Origin: JBJXFK01 sp046155505
Lineage (GTDB): Bacteria > Planctomycetota > Phycisphaerae > UBA1845 > Fen-1342
Direction: 5' to 3'
NCBI GenBank assembly: GCA_046155505.1
Contig: JBJXFK010000320.1
Location: 1 to 13,663 of the forward strand
Length of the DNA: 13,663 bases
Shown: positions 1 through 7,458 of the stretch, piece by piece
Numbering within the stretch: the first letter of the stretch is position 1
Layout: each line of letters opens with the position of its first letter
The notes under the pieces: model-generated
What the model was told of the DNA's origin: nothing
What the model saw: only the letters and a program-made list of their open reading frames with translations
The model's database searches: none
Translations under genes and position numbers: made by a program

Positions 1-1
1 A

Positions 2-118
2 ACACGTTTCGGCGACTTCGGTAAGATTCACATGGCCCTCCTTGGCCAAATGGCTCGTTTGAAACCCGAAGCTATTGAAACCGAGGATCGGGCCTTTGTC
101 ATTTACCCACAAACCTGA
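2..118 (+). CDS. Possible 3' end of an unidentified gene (partial)
   Basis: Frame 2 is open from the left edge for 38 codons to a TGA at 116-118 and ends in ...EDRAFVIYPQT. I do not recognise the family. The opposite strand is also open here (reading through GLWVNDKGPILGFNSFGF towards base 1), but followed back to its stop near 247 it has no ATG or GTG, so a plus-strand C-terminus is the better choice. That would make it convergent with the methyltransferase, with a hairpin repeat between the two stops. Only 38 codons are visible and codon bias does not separate the strands clearly, so this could also be non-coding. Confidence 0.25.
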   Translation, partial: TRFGDFGKIHMALLGQMARLKPEAIETEDRAFVIYPQT

Positions 119-252
119 CGCCGACCCATCGCACCGTCCGCCGCCGCAGGCCCCTCGACCTACGGCGGCTTCGGGCTTGCGCTTCTTCTCCTCCTGGGCG
201 ACTCTGACGACGATGTTCTGTACGCGGCAATGCGCGGAATGGATTCACGCGC

Positions 253-315
253 GGGGAACATCGGCCTCCGGCCGGTGCGCGAGATTCTCGCACCGGCCGG
301 AGGCCGATGCTCCCC
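253..315. repeat. Long hairpin repeat, family A, copy 1
   Basis: A 20-base arm (259-278, catcggcctccggccggtgc) pairs perfectly with 290-309, and outside one mismatch gggga (253-257) pairs with tcccc (311-315). The loop end can re-pair as gcgag/ctcgc. The same arm sequence recurs at 1610-1671. It lies 24 bases beyond the methyltransferase stop, so it could end transcription or protect the mRNA 3' end, but there is no T-tract and it is better described as a dispersed palindromic repeat. The rest of 119-338 holds no supported gene; 119-190 is very GC-rich and may be another dispersed repeat. Confidence 0.85.
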
Positions 316-338
316 ATGAACGCCGCGGGCGCTGCTAC

Positions 339-1439
339 CTACCCGCCGCGCGCGACGTACCAGTCGTTCTGAATGTCATGCGGCAACTGATTCACGGCGA
401 CATCGGAAAATCCTGCGGCGGCGAGCAACTCGCGTGCTCGCTGCTGGCCCCACATCGCGCCGAGTCCTTCGCCACCCTGCGAGAGCGACACGCTCATGCA
501 GTGCATGCACGATATCGTGTACGCGAACGGCGCGATCGGATTCTCGATGTCGCAATGCACACAGCTTGAGCCGCGAATGTCCTGCATCAGGAAGGTGCCG
601 CCAGGGCGCAGCGCGCGGCGGATGTTCGCGAGCACAGTGCCGGGTCGTGCCTGATCGTGAATCGCGTCGAACGCGGTGATTAGGTCGTACCGTTCGATTT
701 CGCCGAGCGCGGTCAGGTCGCGCTGTTCGAACCGCACGTTTGTCAGGTTCAGCCGCACGGCTTCGTGAGTCGCCCATGCGACGGTATCAATGCACAGGTC
801 ATAGCCGGCGAATCGGCTGAGCGGGAAGCGCTGGGCGAGATGCATCATCGCCTTGCCGCGACCGCAGCCGATGTCGAGCACGTCGATTCCCGCTTCGAGC
901 CGGGCGATGATTCCCGGTGCGAGCGGCAGTGCGTGATCGATCAAACCATACACGACGCTCTGGGCGCTCTCCTCGGCCATCACTTCGTGAAAGCGGCCGT
1001 ACTTTTCGTAAGGCACTCCGCCGCCTTCGCGGAAGCAGCGGACGATGTCGTCTTCGACCGACCCAAGAATCGGCAGGAACTGCATCGGCACGGCGATATT
1101 TGCGGGCGTCGCGGCGCGGGTGAGGGCGGCGGCGTGCTCGCGCGGCAGGCGATAGGTCTTGTGGTCTGCGTCGTAGAGGACGATGAGACCGGTGGTCATC
1201 GCGCCGAGCCATTCGCGGACGTAGCGTTCGTTGAGCTTGGCGGCGGCGGCGATTTCGGTGCTCGTCGACGGTGGCAGCGTAGCCATCACGTCAAAGAGCG
1301 ACGTGCGGTGCCCGATGCTGATCATCAATGCCACGGCGGCGGAGTTCAGCAGCTCGCCCATGCGCATCGTGAACGCATCGACGGCGGCCTGATCGAGCGG
1401 AGCGGCGACAGCGTCGCCATGATCGAAGAGTCTGTTCAT
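339..1439 (-). CDS. Class I SAM-dependent methyltransferase with winged-helix N-terminus
   Basis: A 366-residue protein likely to transfer a methyl group from S-adenosylmethionine; the acceptor cannot be told. Residues 20-110 look like the winged-helix/dimerisation domain of Rv2258c-like methyltransferases (an ERYVREWLGAM stretch at 71-81). The Rossmann domain begins with motif I VLDIGCGRGK (187-196), followed by YDLITAFDAIHD (251-262) and RRALRPGGTFLMQDI (274-288). The stretch NPIAPFAY...HCMSVSLSQGGEGLGAMWG (300-331) is also typical of this family. The frame stays open for 70 codons upstream, but that part reads through a hairpin repeat and is not protein-like, so the ATG at 1439 was chosen; it has GAGGG about 9 bases upstream. 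Two CxxC pairs (293-296, 311-314) are noteworthy. The gene lies 273 bases downstream of the ABC ATPase, so it may have its own promoter. Confidence 0.9.
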   Translation of the reverse strand: MNRLFDHGDAVAAPLDQAAVDAFTMRMGELLNSAAVALMISIGHRTSLFDVMATLPPSTSTEIAAAAKLNERYVREWLGAMTTGLIVLYDADHKTYRLPREHAAALTRAATPANIAVPMQFLPILGSVEDDIVRCFREGGGVPYEKYGRFHEVMAEESAQSVVYGLIDHALPLAPGIIARLEAGIDVLDIGCGRGKAMMHLAQRFPLSRFAGYDLCIDTVAWATHEAVRLNLTNVRFEQRDLTALGEIERYDLITAFDAIHDQARPGTVLANIRRALRPGGTFLMQDIRGSSCVHCDIENPIAPFAYTISCMHCMSVSLSQGGEGLGAMWGQQRARELLAAAGFSDVAVNQLPHDIQNDWYVARGG

Positions 1440-1609
1440 GCGATAGCCCTCGGTGATTTTTCTTGCGGCGCAGCGGCAAACGCGGCGCGACCCAAACGCG
1501 AGCAGGCGGCGGCGGCAGGCCGCGCGATGCTCCGGACCTCTCTGCAGGTACGTAGGCGACGACGGGGGCGGATTTGAACACCAAAACTGCGATGTGCCGA
1601 AAGCCCAAG

Positions 1610-1671
1610 GGGAGCATCGGCCTCCGGCCGGTGCGAAAGAGGCACACACCGGCCGGAGGCCGATGCCTCCC
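1610..1671. repeat. Long hairpin repeat, family A, copy 2
   Basis: A perfect 20-bp stem: 1614-1633 (gcatcggcctccggccggtg) pairs with 1647-1666 around a 13-base loop, and ggga/tccc extends it outward after a one-base bulge. It shares its arm with the copy at 253-315; the loops differ. It lies between the ABC ATPase stop and the methyltransferase start. The rest of 1440-1712 shows no convincing gene; the methyltransferase leader with its GAGGG ribosome site is at the 1440 end. Confidence 0.85.
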
Positions 1672-1712
1672 GGGGCGCGAGGTGCCGCGCAAAAAGGGTT
1701 ATGTTTCGTGAG

Positions 1713-2519
1713 CTACCGCCAGGCGGGAATCAGAAATTCGCGCCCGTCGGCGGTGCGGGCGAGCTGGAACGTGGCCGAAAATATGTCGGTGAGGCGATCG
1801 GGCTGAAGAATCTCGCCGACCGAGCCGTCCGCGACGACGCTGCCGTCGCGCAAAGCAACGACGCGCCCGCCGAGGGCTGCGGGCAGTTGCAAATCGTGGC
1901 TGACGATGACGACCGTGCGCCCGCTCTGTTGCCACGAGCGCAGCAATGTGACGAGATCGATCTGATACGCGGGGTCGAGCGCGGTACTGGGTTCGTCGAG
2001 GAAGACGACTTGCGCCTGCTGGGCCATCGCGGCGGCGAGCAGCGTTTTTTGCCGTTCGCCGGCGCTGATTTCGGTGACCGGGCGACCGGCGAGTTCAACG
2101 AGGCCGCACGCGGAAATGGCCTCATCGACGGCGGCGCGGTCGGCGTCGGAGAACGGGTGCAGCGCGTGCAGGTGTGGGAAGCGGCCGCCCTCTACCACGT
2201 CGCGGACGGAGAACGCGGGCGTACGATCGAGGCCTTGCGGCACATACGCCGCGAATCGCCCCCGCTCGCGTGCCGAGAGCGTATGGAGCCGCCGATTCGC
2301 CAGCGTGACGCTGCCGGAGTTTGGACGCATGAGGCCGAGTAGCGTGAGAATCAGGGTAGTCTTGCCCGCGCCGTTCGGACCGATGATGGAAACGCACTCG
2401 CCGGGGCGAATCGTCAGGCTGACGCCACGCAATGCGTCGCGCTCGCCGCGGCGGACGACGACATCGCGCGCATCGAGCGTCCAGTTAGCGGCGTGGTGTC
2501 GCGCTCTGGTTTTCAACAT
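1713..2519 (-). CDS. ABC transporter ATP-binding protein, FecE/BtuD/HmuV type
   Basis: A 268-residue cytoplasmic ATPase that would power import of a corrinoid, haem or iron-chelate through a FecCD-type permease. Visible motifs: Walker A GPNGAGKT (47-54), Q-loop YVPQ (92-95), signature ISAGERQ (151-157, with Ala where most have Gly), Walker B VVFLDEP (171-177), D-loop ALD (180-182) and H-loop VSHD (His208). The tail ending ...REFLIPAWR fits this subfamily. It starts 21 bases after the binding-protein gene, pointing to one operon, but the start overlaps a degenerate TTCAA-type repeat and only a weak GAAGG ribosome site is seen about 12 bases upstream. No permease gene lies in the window, so it must pair with a permease encoded elsewhere or be an orphan. 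The substrate is inferred from the neighbour only. Confidence 0.92.
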   Translation of the reverse strand: MLKTRARHHAANWTLDARDVVVRRGERDALRGVSLTIRPGECVSIIGPNGAGKTTLILTLLGLMRPNSGSVTLANRRLHTLSARERGRFAAYVPQGLDRTPAFSVRDVVEGGRFPHLHALHPFSDADRAAVDEAISACGLVELAGRPVTEISAGERQKTLLAAAMAQQAQVVFLDEPSTALDPAYQIDLVTLLRSWQQSGRTVVIVSHDLQLPAALGGRVVALRDGSVVADGSVGEILQPDRLTDIFSATFQLARTADGREFLIPAWR

Positions 2520-2550
2520 TCAGCGTTCAACCTTCGGCCTTCAGCCTTTC
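2510..2550. repeat. Degenerate TTCAA/TTCAG short repeat at a gene junction
   Basis: Successive imperfect units resembling TTCAACATTCAGCGTTCAAC, then TTCGGCCTTCAGCC, cover the end of the binding-protein gene, the 21-base gap and the start of the ATPase gene. Repeats of this general look are common in planctomycete-like genomes (recollection, not a search). It marks the place where a permease gene would be expected in a binding protein-permease-ATPase operon. Confidence 0.5.
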
Positions 2551-3635
2551 TCGATCGCGGCACACAAGTCGCGAAACGTGATCGCCAGCCGCGGGCCGAG
2601 AAGATAGTGCTGATTGCCGAAGAGTACACGCACGCGGCCGCGCTCGACGGCGGCGAGGCCGGGCAAGGCGGACCACGCGCGGCGGGCGTCGTCGTCGCCG
2701 GCGGGGCGGGCGTCGGCGGACGCGGCGAGTTCGATGATCACGTCGGGGTTGGCCTGGCCGATGAACTCGAGCGAGAGCGGGGCGAACGGGCGGCCCTGAC
2801 CGGCGACGACGTTTTGGTGGCCGACTCGGTTGAGCATCCAGTCGTAGAACGAATTTTCGCCGCCGACGTAGGGCGGGCTCGGCGGCGTGGCGAGCGTTGA
2901 TGTGAGCACGAGCACGCGTTGCGGCGAACTGGTGCGATAGCGATCGGCGACGTGATCCATGTCGCGGCGGAGACTTGCGACGAGGGCGGCGGCGGTCTTT
3001 TCGCGACCGGTCCACTCGCCGATTTGCGAGATCGAGCGATAGAGGTCGTCGACGGATACATCGGGCACGGCTTCGCTGCGAATTTTCACCGTCGAGAGTT
3101 TTTCCCGAATCTGACGGCTCTCGCCCGCGACGAGCACGAGATCGGGCTTCAGGCTCATCAGCGTTTCGACGTTGAGATCGAGGAGCGCGCCGACCGTAGG
3201 AATCGATTGGACTTGCGGCGGATGGTCGCAATAACGCGTGCGGCCGACGATCGACTCGCGCAGGCCGAGCGCGCAGAGGATTTCGGTGACATTGGGTGCG
3301 GCGGAGACGATGCGTCGCGGCGGGGCGGTGCGTTCGGAGTCGTCCAGCGGCGGGGCGGTCGTGTAGTCGGTGAGATCGAGCGACGCGTTTGTGGTCGCTC
3401 GTTGACTGGATACTTGAGTTGTAGCAGGGGGGAGCGGCGGCGTTGGAGAGCAGCCGGCGGCGAAGAGAAAAATGCAGCCGAGGGCGAGAAAAAGGGAGCA
3501 GCCGGTGGCGGCTGCTCCACAAGGCCGAACCGCTCCCTTACGGTCGCGGCTCGGCACGACGCAGCCGAGGGCGGCTGCGCTCAACGAAACGCAGACGACG
3601 GCGGCTGCTCTGCAGAGCGCGTCGGCGCGGGGCAT
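2541..3635 (-). CDS. Periplasmic substrate-binding lipoprotein, BtuF/FepB-like (helical backbone type)
   Basis: A 364-residue export substrate-binding protein for a corrinoid- or iron-chelate-type ABC importer. The core runs from RRIVSAAPNVTEILCALGL (107-125) through VGRTRYCDHPP (130-140), the family hallmark, and LDLNVETLMSLKPDLVLV (152-169), to DWMLNRVGHQNVVAG in the second lobe. A hydrophobic stretch and lipobox LFAAGC (57-62) predict a lipid-anchored Cys62. The ATG at 3635 overlaps the dioxygenase TGA (TGATG), suggesting translational coupling; a GTG one codon earlier is also possible. Oddly, there is a first hydrophobic stretch at 8-25 and, between the two, a segment (about 28-47) encoded by palindromic repeats. 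No ATG, GTG or TTG lies between that segment and the lipobox, so the long N-terminus seems to be translated. Exact ligand unknown. Confidence 0.88.
   Translation of the reverse strand: MPRADALCRAAAVVCVSLSAAALGCVVPSRDRKGAVRPCGAAATGCSLFLALGCIFLFAAGCSPTPPLPPATTQVSSQRATTNASLDLTDYTTAPPLDDSERTAPPRRIVSAAPNVTEILCALGLRESIVGRTRYCDHPPQVQSIPTVGALLDLNVETLMSLKPDLVLVAGESRQIREKLSTVKIRSEAVPDVSVDDLYRSISQIGEWTGREKTAAALVASLRRDMDHVADRYRTSSPQRVLVLTSTLATPPSPPYVGGENSFYDWMLNRVGHQNVVAGQGRPFAPLSLEFIGQANPDVIIELAASADARPAGDDDARRAWSALPGLAAVERGRVRVLFGNQHYLLGPRLAITFRDLCAAIEKG
3495..3578. repeat. Palindromic repeat cluster inside the lipoprotein leader
   Basis: Two hairpins: 3495-3518 (10-bp stem ggagcagccg / cggctgctcc, loop gtgg) and 3561-3578 (7-bp stem gcagccg / cggctgc, loop aggg). 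Between them, 3530-3554 carries on the minus strand the motif GAGCCGCGACCGTAAGGGAG, which I recall as a frequent dispersed repeat in planctomycete genomes. The whole cluster is read in frame in the N-terminus of the binding lipoprotein. Confidence 0.7.
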
Positions 3636-4732
3636 CACAAGTTCCCGCGTTTGGCCTGCTCGCGCTCCAAACTCACAAACAACGCCTTGAAATTCCCCTG
3701 CCCGAATCCCCGGCAGCCGTGGCGTTCGATCAGTTCGAAGAACAGCGTTGGCCGATCCTGCATCGGGGCGGTGAAGATCTGGAGCAGGTAGCCGTCCTCG
3801 TCACGGTCGACGAGGATTCCCAGCTCCTTCAGCTCGCTGTAGTCCTCTTCGATCTTGCCGACTCGCTGCTGCAAATCCTCGTAATACGTGTCCGGCACGC
3901 GCAGGAAGTCGATATCGCGCTTCCGCAATTCGCGCACGCTCTCGCAAATGTCCGGCACGTTCATGGCGATGTGCTGCACGCCGGGGCCATAGTAGAAGTC
4001 GAGATACTCGTCGATCTGGCTTTTCTTCTTGCCCTCGGCCGGTTCGTTGATCGGGAATTTGCATTTGCCGGTGCCGTTTTCCATGACCTTGGACATGAGC
4101 GCGGAATACTCGGTGCTGATGTCCTTGTCGCTGAAGTGCTTGAGCTGCGTGAAGCCGAGCACGTTCGCGTACCAGTTCACCCAATAGTCCATCTCGCCCA
4201 GATAGACGTTGGTCACCATGTGATCGATCGCCGCAAGGCCTACCGGTTGCTGCTTGCCAACCGGGGCGAGCGGCTTGTAGCCGGGGAGGAACACGCCGCG
4301 ATAGTGAGCGCGTTCGACGAACTTGAACACGGTGTCGCCGGCGTATTTGAGGATGCCGGTTTTCACCGTGCCGTTCTCATCCTCGTACGCGGAGGCCTTT
4401 TGCAGCACGGTCGCGCCGCGGGCCTTGGCTTCGCGGATCGCGGCTTCGCAATCGGGTACTTCGAGCGCGATCACCTTTACGCCGTCGCCGTGCAGCGTGG
4501 AATGGCGGGCGACTTCGTGATCGGGGCTCAGAGCGCTGGTCAGCACGAACGTGACCTTGCCCTGGCGCATGACATAGCTGGCGCGGTCACGGCAGCCGGT
4601 TTCGAGGCCCATCTTGGCCACGGGCGTGAAGCCAAACGTTTTGTCGTAGAAATGGGCCGCCTGCTTGGCGTTACCAACGTAGAACTCGACGTGGTCATAG
4701 CCCCGGATGGGCATGAAATCTGGGTTGGACAT
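3635..4732 (-). CDS. hppD: 4-hydroxyphenylpyruvate dioxygenase
   Basis: A 365-residue cytosolic Fe(II) enzyme (EC 1.13.11.27) converting 4-hydroxyphenylpyruvate and O2 to homogentisate and CO2 in tyrosine breakdown. Two VOC domains are visible: residues 10-150 (starting RGYDHVEFYVGNAKQA) and 167-340. The expected iron ligands are present: His171 in IDHMVTNVY, His254 in GVQHIAMNV and Glu333 in LFFELIER. The C-terminal GFGQGNFKALF (342-352) gates the active site in this family. Length matches bacterial homologues. The ATG at 4732 was preferred, with AGG 9 bases upstream; an in-frame GTG at 4756 would add 8 residues. It is first in the minus-strand block and its stop overlaps the binding-lipoprotein start. 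No homogentisate dioxygenase or other tyrosine-pathway gene is visible here. Confidence 0.97.
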   Translation of the reverse strand: MSNPDFMPIRGYDHVEFYVGNAKQAAHFYDKTFGFTPVAKMGLETGCRDRASYVMRQGKVTFVLTSALSPDHEVARHSTLHGDGVKVIALEVPDCEAAIREAKARGATVLQKASAYEDENGTVKTGILKYAGDTVFKFVERAHYRGVFLPGYKPLAPVGKQQPVGLAAIDHMVTNVYLGEMDYWVNWYANVLGFTQLKHFSDKDISTEYSALMSKVMENGTGKCKFPINEPAEGKKKSQIDEYLDFYYGPGVQHIAMNVPDICESVRELRKRDIDFLRVPDTYYEDLQQRVGKIEEDYSELKELGILVDRDEDGYLLQIFTAPMQDRPTLFFELIERHGCRGFGQGNFKALFVSLEREQAKRGNL

Positions 4733-4969
4733 GCTGTCCGACCTGTTCTTCCCCACCGCGCTCGTGGCCCGCTAACGTAGTGGGCCCGTGCATCCATATT
4801 ACCCCGGGGGAGGCGGGATTTGGATGCCGCATTCTAACACCCAGCACGTTCGAGCGCGCCGACTAACAAAGGATCAATTCACGCGCGGCGCGATCGCGTA
4901 ATGCCACCCGGCGTGGAGCGGGTTCGGGCGTAGCCGCAGCCGCGATTCACCGTGGGGCACAGAGATCCA

Positions 4970-4988
4970 ATCGCTACTTTGTAGCGAT
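4970..4988. repeat. Perfect 8-bp hairpin in the divergent intergenic region
   Basis: ATCGCTAC (4970-4977), loop TTT, GTAGCGAT (4981-4988). It could be an operator, part of a 5' leader, or a chance palindrome. No T-tract follows on either strand, so it is not a typical terminator. Confidence 0.45.
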
Positions 4989-5162
4989 GGCGCCCCCATG
5001 TGCATCTGTTGATTCCGGCACGGACAGCGCGGTCGGTACGACCGGCGCACTGATCTTTCACGATTTCTGGCGCGTTTCACTCGCCCGCCTCGCGTTCTGA
5101 TCGTGCCGCCGGAGCCGCCGACTTCAACCTCGAAACCCACTCGGCCCCCACACAGCGGCTTT

Positions 5163-5167
5163 AGGAG
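5163..5167 (+). promoter_or_regulatory. Ribosome binding site of dockerin protein 1
   Basis: AGGAG lies 7 bases before a GTG (5175) and 13 before the ATG (5181); the two codons are in frame (GTG CCC ATG). Spacing favours the GTG, while the normal signal-peptide start MKRF favours the ATG. The mature protein is the same either way. Confidence 0.6.
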
Positions 5168-5180
5168 ATATCCCGTGCCC

Positions 5181-7451
5181 ATGAAACGATTCTCGCAAGT
5201 GTCGTCCGTCGCCGCGATCGCCGCCGTCGCAAGCTCGGTGTTCGCCGCCGATCGCACCTGGCTCGATCAGTATGACGACTGGTCTACCGCCAATCGCTGG
5301 TCGCCGGCGGGCGTGCCCGGCGTCGGCGACCGAGCCATCGTCGGTGCGTTGCCCGGCCCGCACGACGCCCTGGTCCGTCTCGACCAAAACGCGATTGTTT
5401 CAGCCCTCGACATCTTCGGTCAGGGCGGCGTCAACACCGAGGGCTGGTGGATGGACGTAAACGGCCCGGCACGTATCGACGGCAGCGGCTCCGACGGATT
5501 TGATGAGTTTTTCGCGCGGCTGCGGGTCACGAACGGTGCCGGCCCGATCGACTTTCGCGCCAATAGCCTGCAAATCGGCTCCGAGGGCATGCTGCTGATG
5601 TCCGAATCGCCGGTGGTGCAGATCGATGGCGGCGTGACGATCGCGGCAGACGGCGATTTGTACGGAAGCGGTCGGTTCAATGCCAGTGGGGCGTTTGTCA
5701 ACAACGGCGACATTCATCCCTTCCTTGGCGACATGACGATCGATATCGGGAATTTCAACATCGATCTCGACGGCGCGGGCGAAGGCGAGCTCATCATCAA
5801 TGACGCGGGAACGGACTTCGAGCTGGTCGCCGGCGCGCTCACCGACCCGTTCGATGGGGAAGTATTTGTGGGCGGGACGAGTGCGCTGACGATGTCACTG
5901 AATTCGCCTTGGACGCTCGGACCGGCCGGATATCTGTCGGCAGCGTGGCCTCAGTCCGAAGGGCACTTCTCCACTGTACTCGGCGCTGCACTCACGATCG
6001 CCGGGGACGTGAACGTTTGGGGGCGCGACAACACGCTTCGCTTCCAAGTGCCGGTCACGATCGAAGGGACCGCGACGATCGAGACGGGTGAATTCGGCGC
6101 CGACCCGTCGAACACGATCCAGTTCAACAATGACACGACCATCAACGGCGGCTTCTTTGACGTCGCCGACACCGCGCGGTTTGAGTTTAACGACACCACC
6201 ATCATTAACGACGGCACGTTTGTCCTCGGCGAAGGTTCGGAGCTGGCGTTCGACGGGCCGACGATCGTTGTGTCAGGCGACTTCGCCACGTTCAGCGAGG
6301 ACGCAGCCGACGGAGCGATTCTGTTCAACGGTCCGACCACTTGGAGCGGCACCATCTTCGCGCTCGGCGTCTCGCGACAGATGGGAGATGCGACCGTCAG
6401 CACCGCGACGACGATCAACGCGACCGTCTTTGACATGGACGGCGGCGGAGCGGATTGGACGATCAACAATAGCCTGACGGTCAACGCTCAGGCGATTGAC
6501 GAACTGGCACTGCCAAACGCATTCAACACCGCCATGACCGTCGGCGGCAATTTGTTCGCGCGTTTCACGCCGAATCTCGGCCCGAACACGACCTGGCACA
6601 TGAACGGCCAGCTCACGATCGGCGGCGATCCGGCCCTGTTCACCACGCGCATCGCCGGCAGCCCGATGCAGGTCGGCGGAACGATGAGCATGACCGGCGC
6701 TCGTGCGCACATCGCGGCGAACATGACGCTCGCCAGCGGCAGCACCACCACGATCCCCGCAGCCGCGATTCTGCGTGTCGGTGCGATGACGGAAGTGCAA
6801 TCCGGCGCAGCGATTAGCGGCAGCGGCACGTTGCGAAACGCAGCCGCCGGCACGCTCAATCTCGACGATGGTGCCTCGCTCGGCAGCGTCGGCGTGTACA
6901 ACGAAGGCACGCTAATGGTCGACGCTCCGCCGGGCATCGCCTCCGTCGCACGCTACGAGAGCGTCGCGAGCAGTGTGTTTCAGGTGAACATCGCCGGCTA
7001 TGCGGCGGGCAGCGAGTACGACCGTTTGGTCGTCACGCAAGGGCCGGCGACGCTCGCCGGTGCGCTCGCGGTGGATCACTTCGACGGCGACGCCGAGGAG
7101 TTTGTGCCGGTCGTCGGTGACGAGTTCACGATCATCGCCGCGGTCGGTGGCATCAACGGCGCGTTCACCGCGAATCCGACTTCTTGTGCGGCGGGCCGCA
7201 CGTTCTCCTGGACGGTCGTGTACGGTGCGAATGACGTTCGCCTGCGGCTCGACGCGATCGACGAATGCTGCCCGCCGGACGTGAGCGGTGACGGCAACAT
7301 TGACCTGACCGACCTGGCGATCCTGCTCTCGAATTTCGGCCTCGGCAGCAACGCGACGCAGCCGATGGGCGATCTCGACTTCGACGGCGACGTTGATCTG
7401 ACCGATCTGGCGATCCTGCTGTCGCTGTTCGGGACGGCATGTGGGGGATAA
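5181..7451 (+). CDS. Secreted beta-structure protein with C-terminal dockerin-like domain (paralogue 1)
   Basis: A 756-residue exported protein of unknown task. Residues 1-22 form a signal peptide (MKRF, hydrophobic Ala/Val core, likely cleavage after VFA). The N-terminus has a pattern (Trp27 ... WSTANRWSPAGVPGVGDRAIVG) seen in many autotransporter-like or PEP-CTERM-like surface proteins. The middle (about 80-640) is made of short T/I/G/N-rich repeating strands, consistent with a beta-helix or beta-solenoid. The last 62 residues (695-756) are a dockerin-type double calcium loop: DVSGDGNIDLTDLAILLSNFG and DLDFDGDVDLTDLAILLSLFG, bracketed by Cys696-Cys697 and Cys754. Dockerins bind cohesins in cellulosomes, but planctomycetes use similar modules on many secreted proteins without an evident cellulosome, so surface attachment or assembly is inference. 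No catalytic motif was seen. A paralogue follows directly. Confidence 0.88.
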   Translation: MKRFSQVSSVAAIAAVASSVFAADRTWLDQYDDWSTANRWSPAGVPGVGDRAIVGALPGPHDALVRLDQNAIVSALDIFGQGGVNTEGWWMDVNGPARIDGSGSDGFDEFFARLRVTNGAGPIDFRANSLQIGSEGMLLMSESPVVQIDGGVTIAADGDLYGSGRFNASGAFVNNGDIHPFLGDMTIDIGNFNIDLDGAGEGELIINDAGTDFELVAGALTDPFDGEVFVGGTSALTMSLNSPWTLGPAGYLSAAWPQSEGHFSTVLGAALTIAGDVNVWGRDNTLRFQVPVTIEGTATIETGEFGADPSNTIQFNNDTTINGGFFDVADTARFEFNDTTIINDGTFVLGEGSELAFDGPTIVVSGDFATFSEDAADGAILFNGPTTWSGTIFALGVSRQMGDATVSTATTINATVFDMDGGGADWTINNSLTVNAQAIDELALPNAFNTAMTVGGNLFARFTPNLGPNTTWHMNGQLTIGGDPALFTTRIAGSPMQVGGTMSMTGARAHIAANMTLASGSTTTIPAAAILRVGAMTEVQSGAAISGSGTLRNAAAGTLNLDDGASLGSVGVYNEGTLMVDAPPGIASVARYESVASSVFQVNIAGYAAGSEYDRLVVTQGPATLAGALAVDHFDGDAEEFVPVVGDEFTIIAAVGGINGAFTANPTSCAAGRTFSWTVVYGANDVRLRLDAIDECCPPDVSGDGNIDLTDLAILLSNFGLGSNATQPMGDLDFDGDVDLTDLAILLSLFGTACGG

Positions 7452-7458
7452 GTAGTAA

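Larger units (their letters stand above)
4733..5174. other. Divergent intergenic region with likely promoters for both directions
   Basis: About 440 bases lie between the divergent dioxygenase and first dockerin-protein genes. Both transcription units should start here. On the minus strand TAATAT (complement of 4796-4801) is a possible -10 for the dioxygenase, without a clear -35. I could not place a promoter for the plus-strand gene. A perfect short hairpin lies at 4970-4988. Open frames on both strands are rich in Arg and show no recognisable domain, so I call no gene. Confidence 0.5.

Noticed and set aside
253..315. A classical intrinsic terminator
   Set aside because: The stem is strong but no T-tract follows on either strand, and a second copy exists elsewhere.
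765..1577. A long plus-strand open frame across the methyltransferase
   Set aside because: It is the antisense shadow expected from high GC; the minus frame holds all the methyltransferase motifs.
1440..1649. Extension of the methyltransferase by 70 residues at the N-terminus
   Set aside because: The extension is translated hairpin repeat (residues such as PAGGRCSPWAFG), and the ATG at 1439 has a good ribosome site and the family's normal start.
4874..5257. A minus-strand open frame of 127 codons in the divergent intergenic region
   Set aside because: It overlaps the signal peptide of the first dockerin protein, is Arg-rich with no recognisable domain and lacks a convincing ribosome site. 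The C-terminal part may be decayed repeat.
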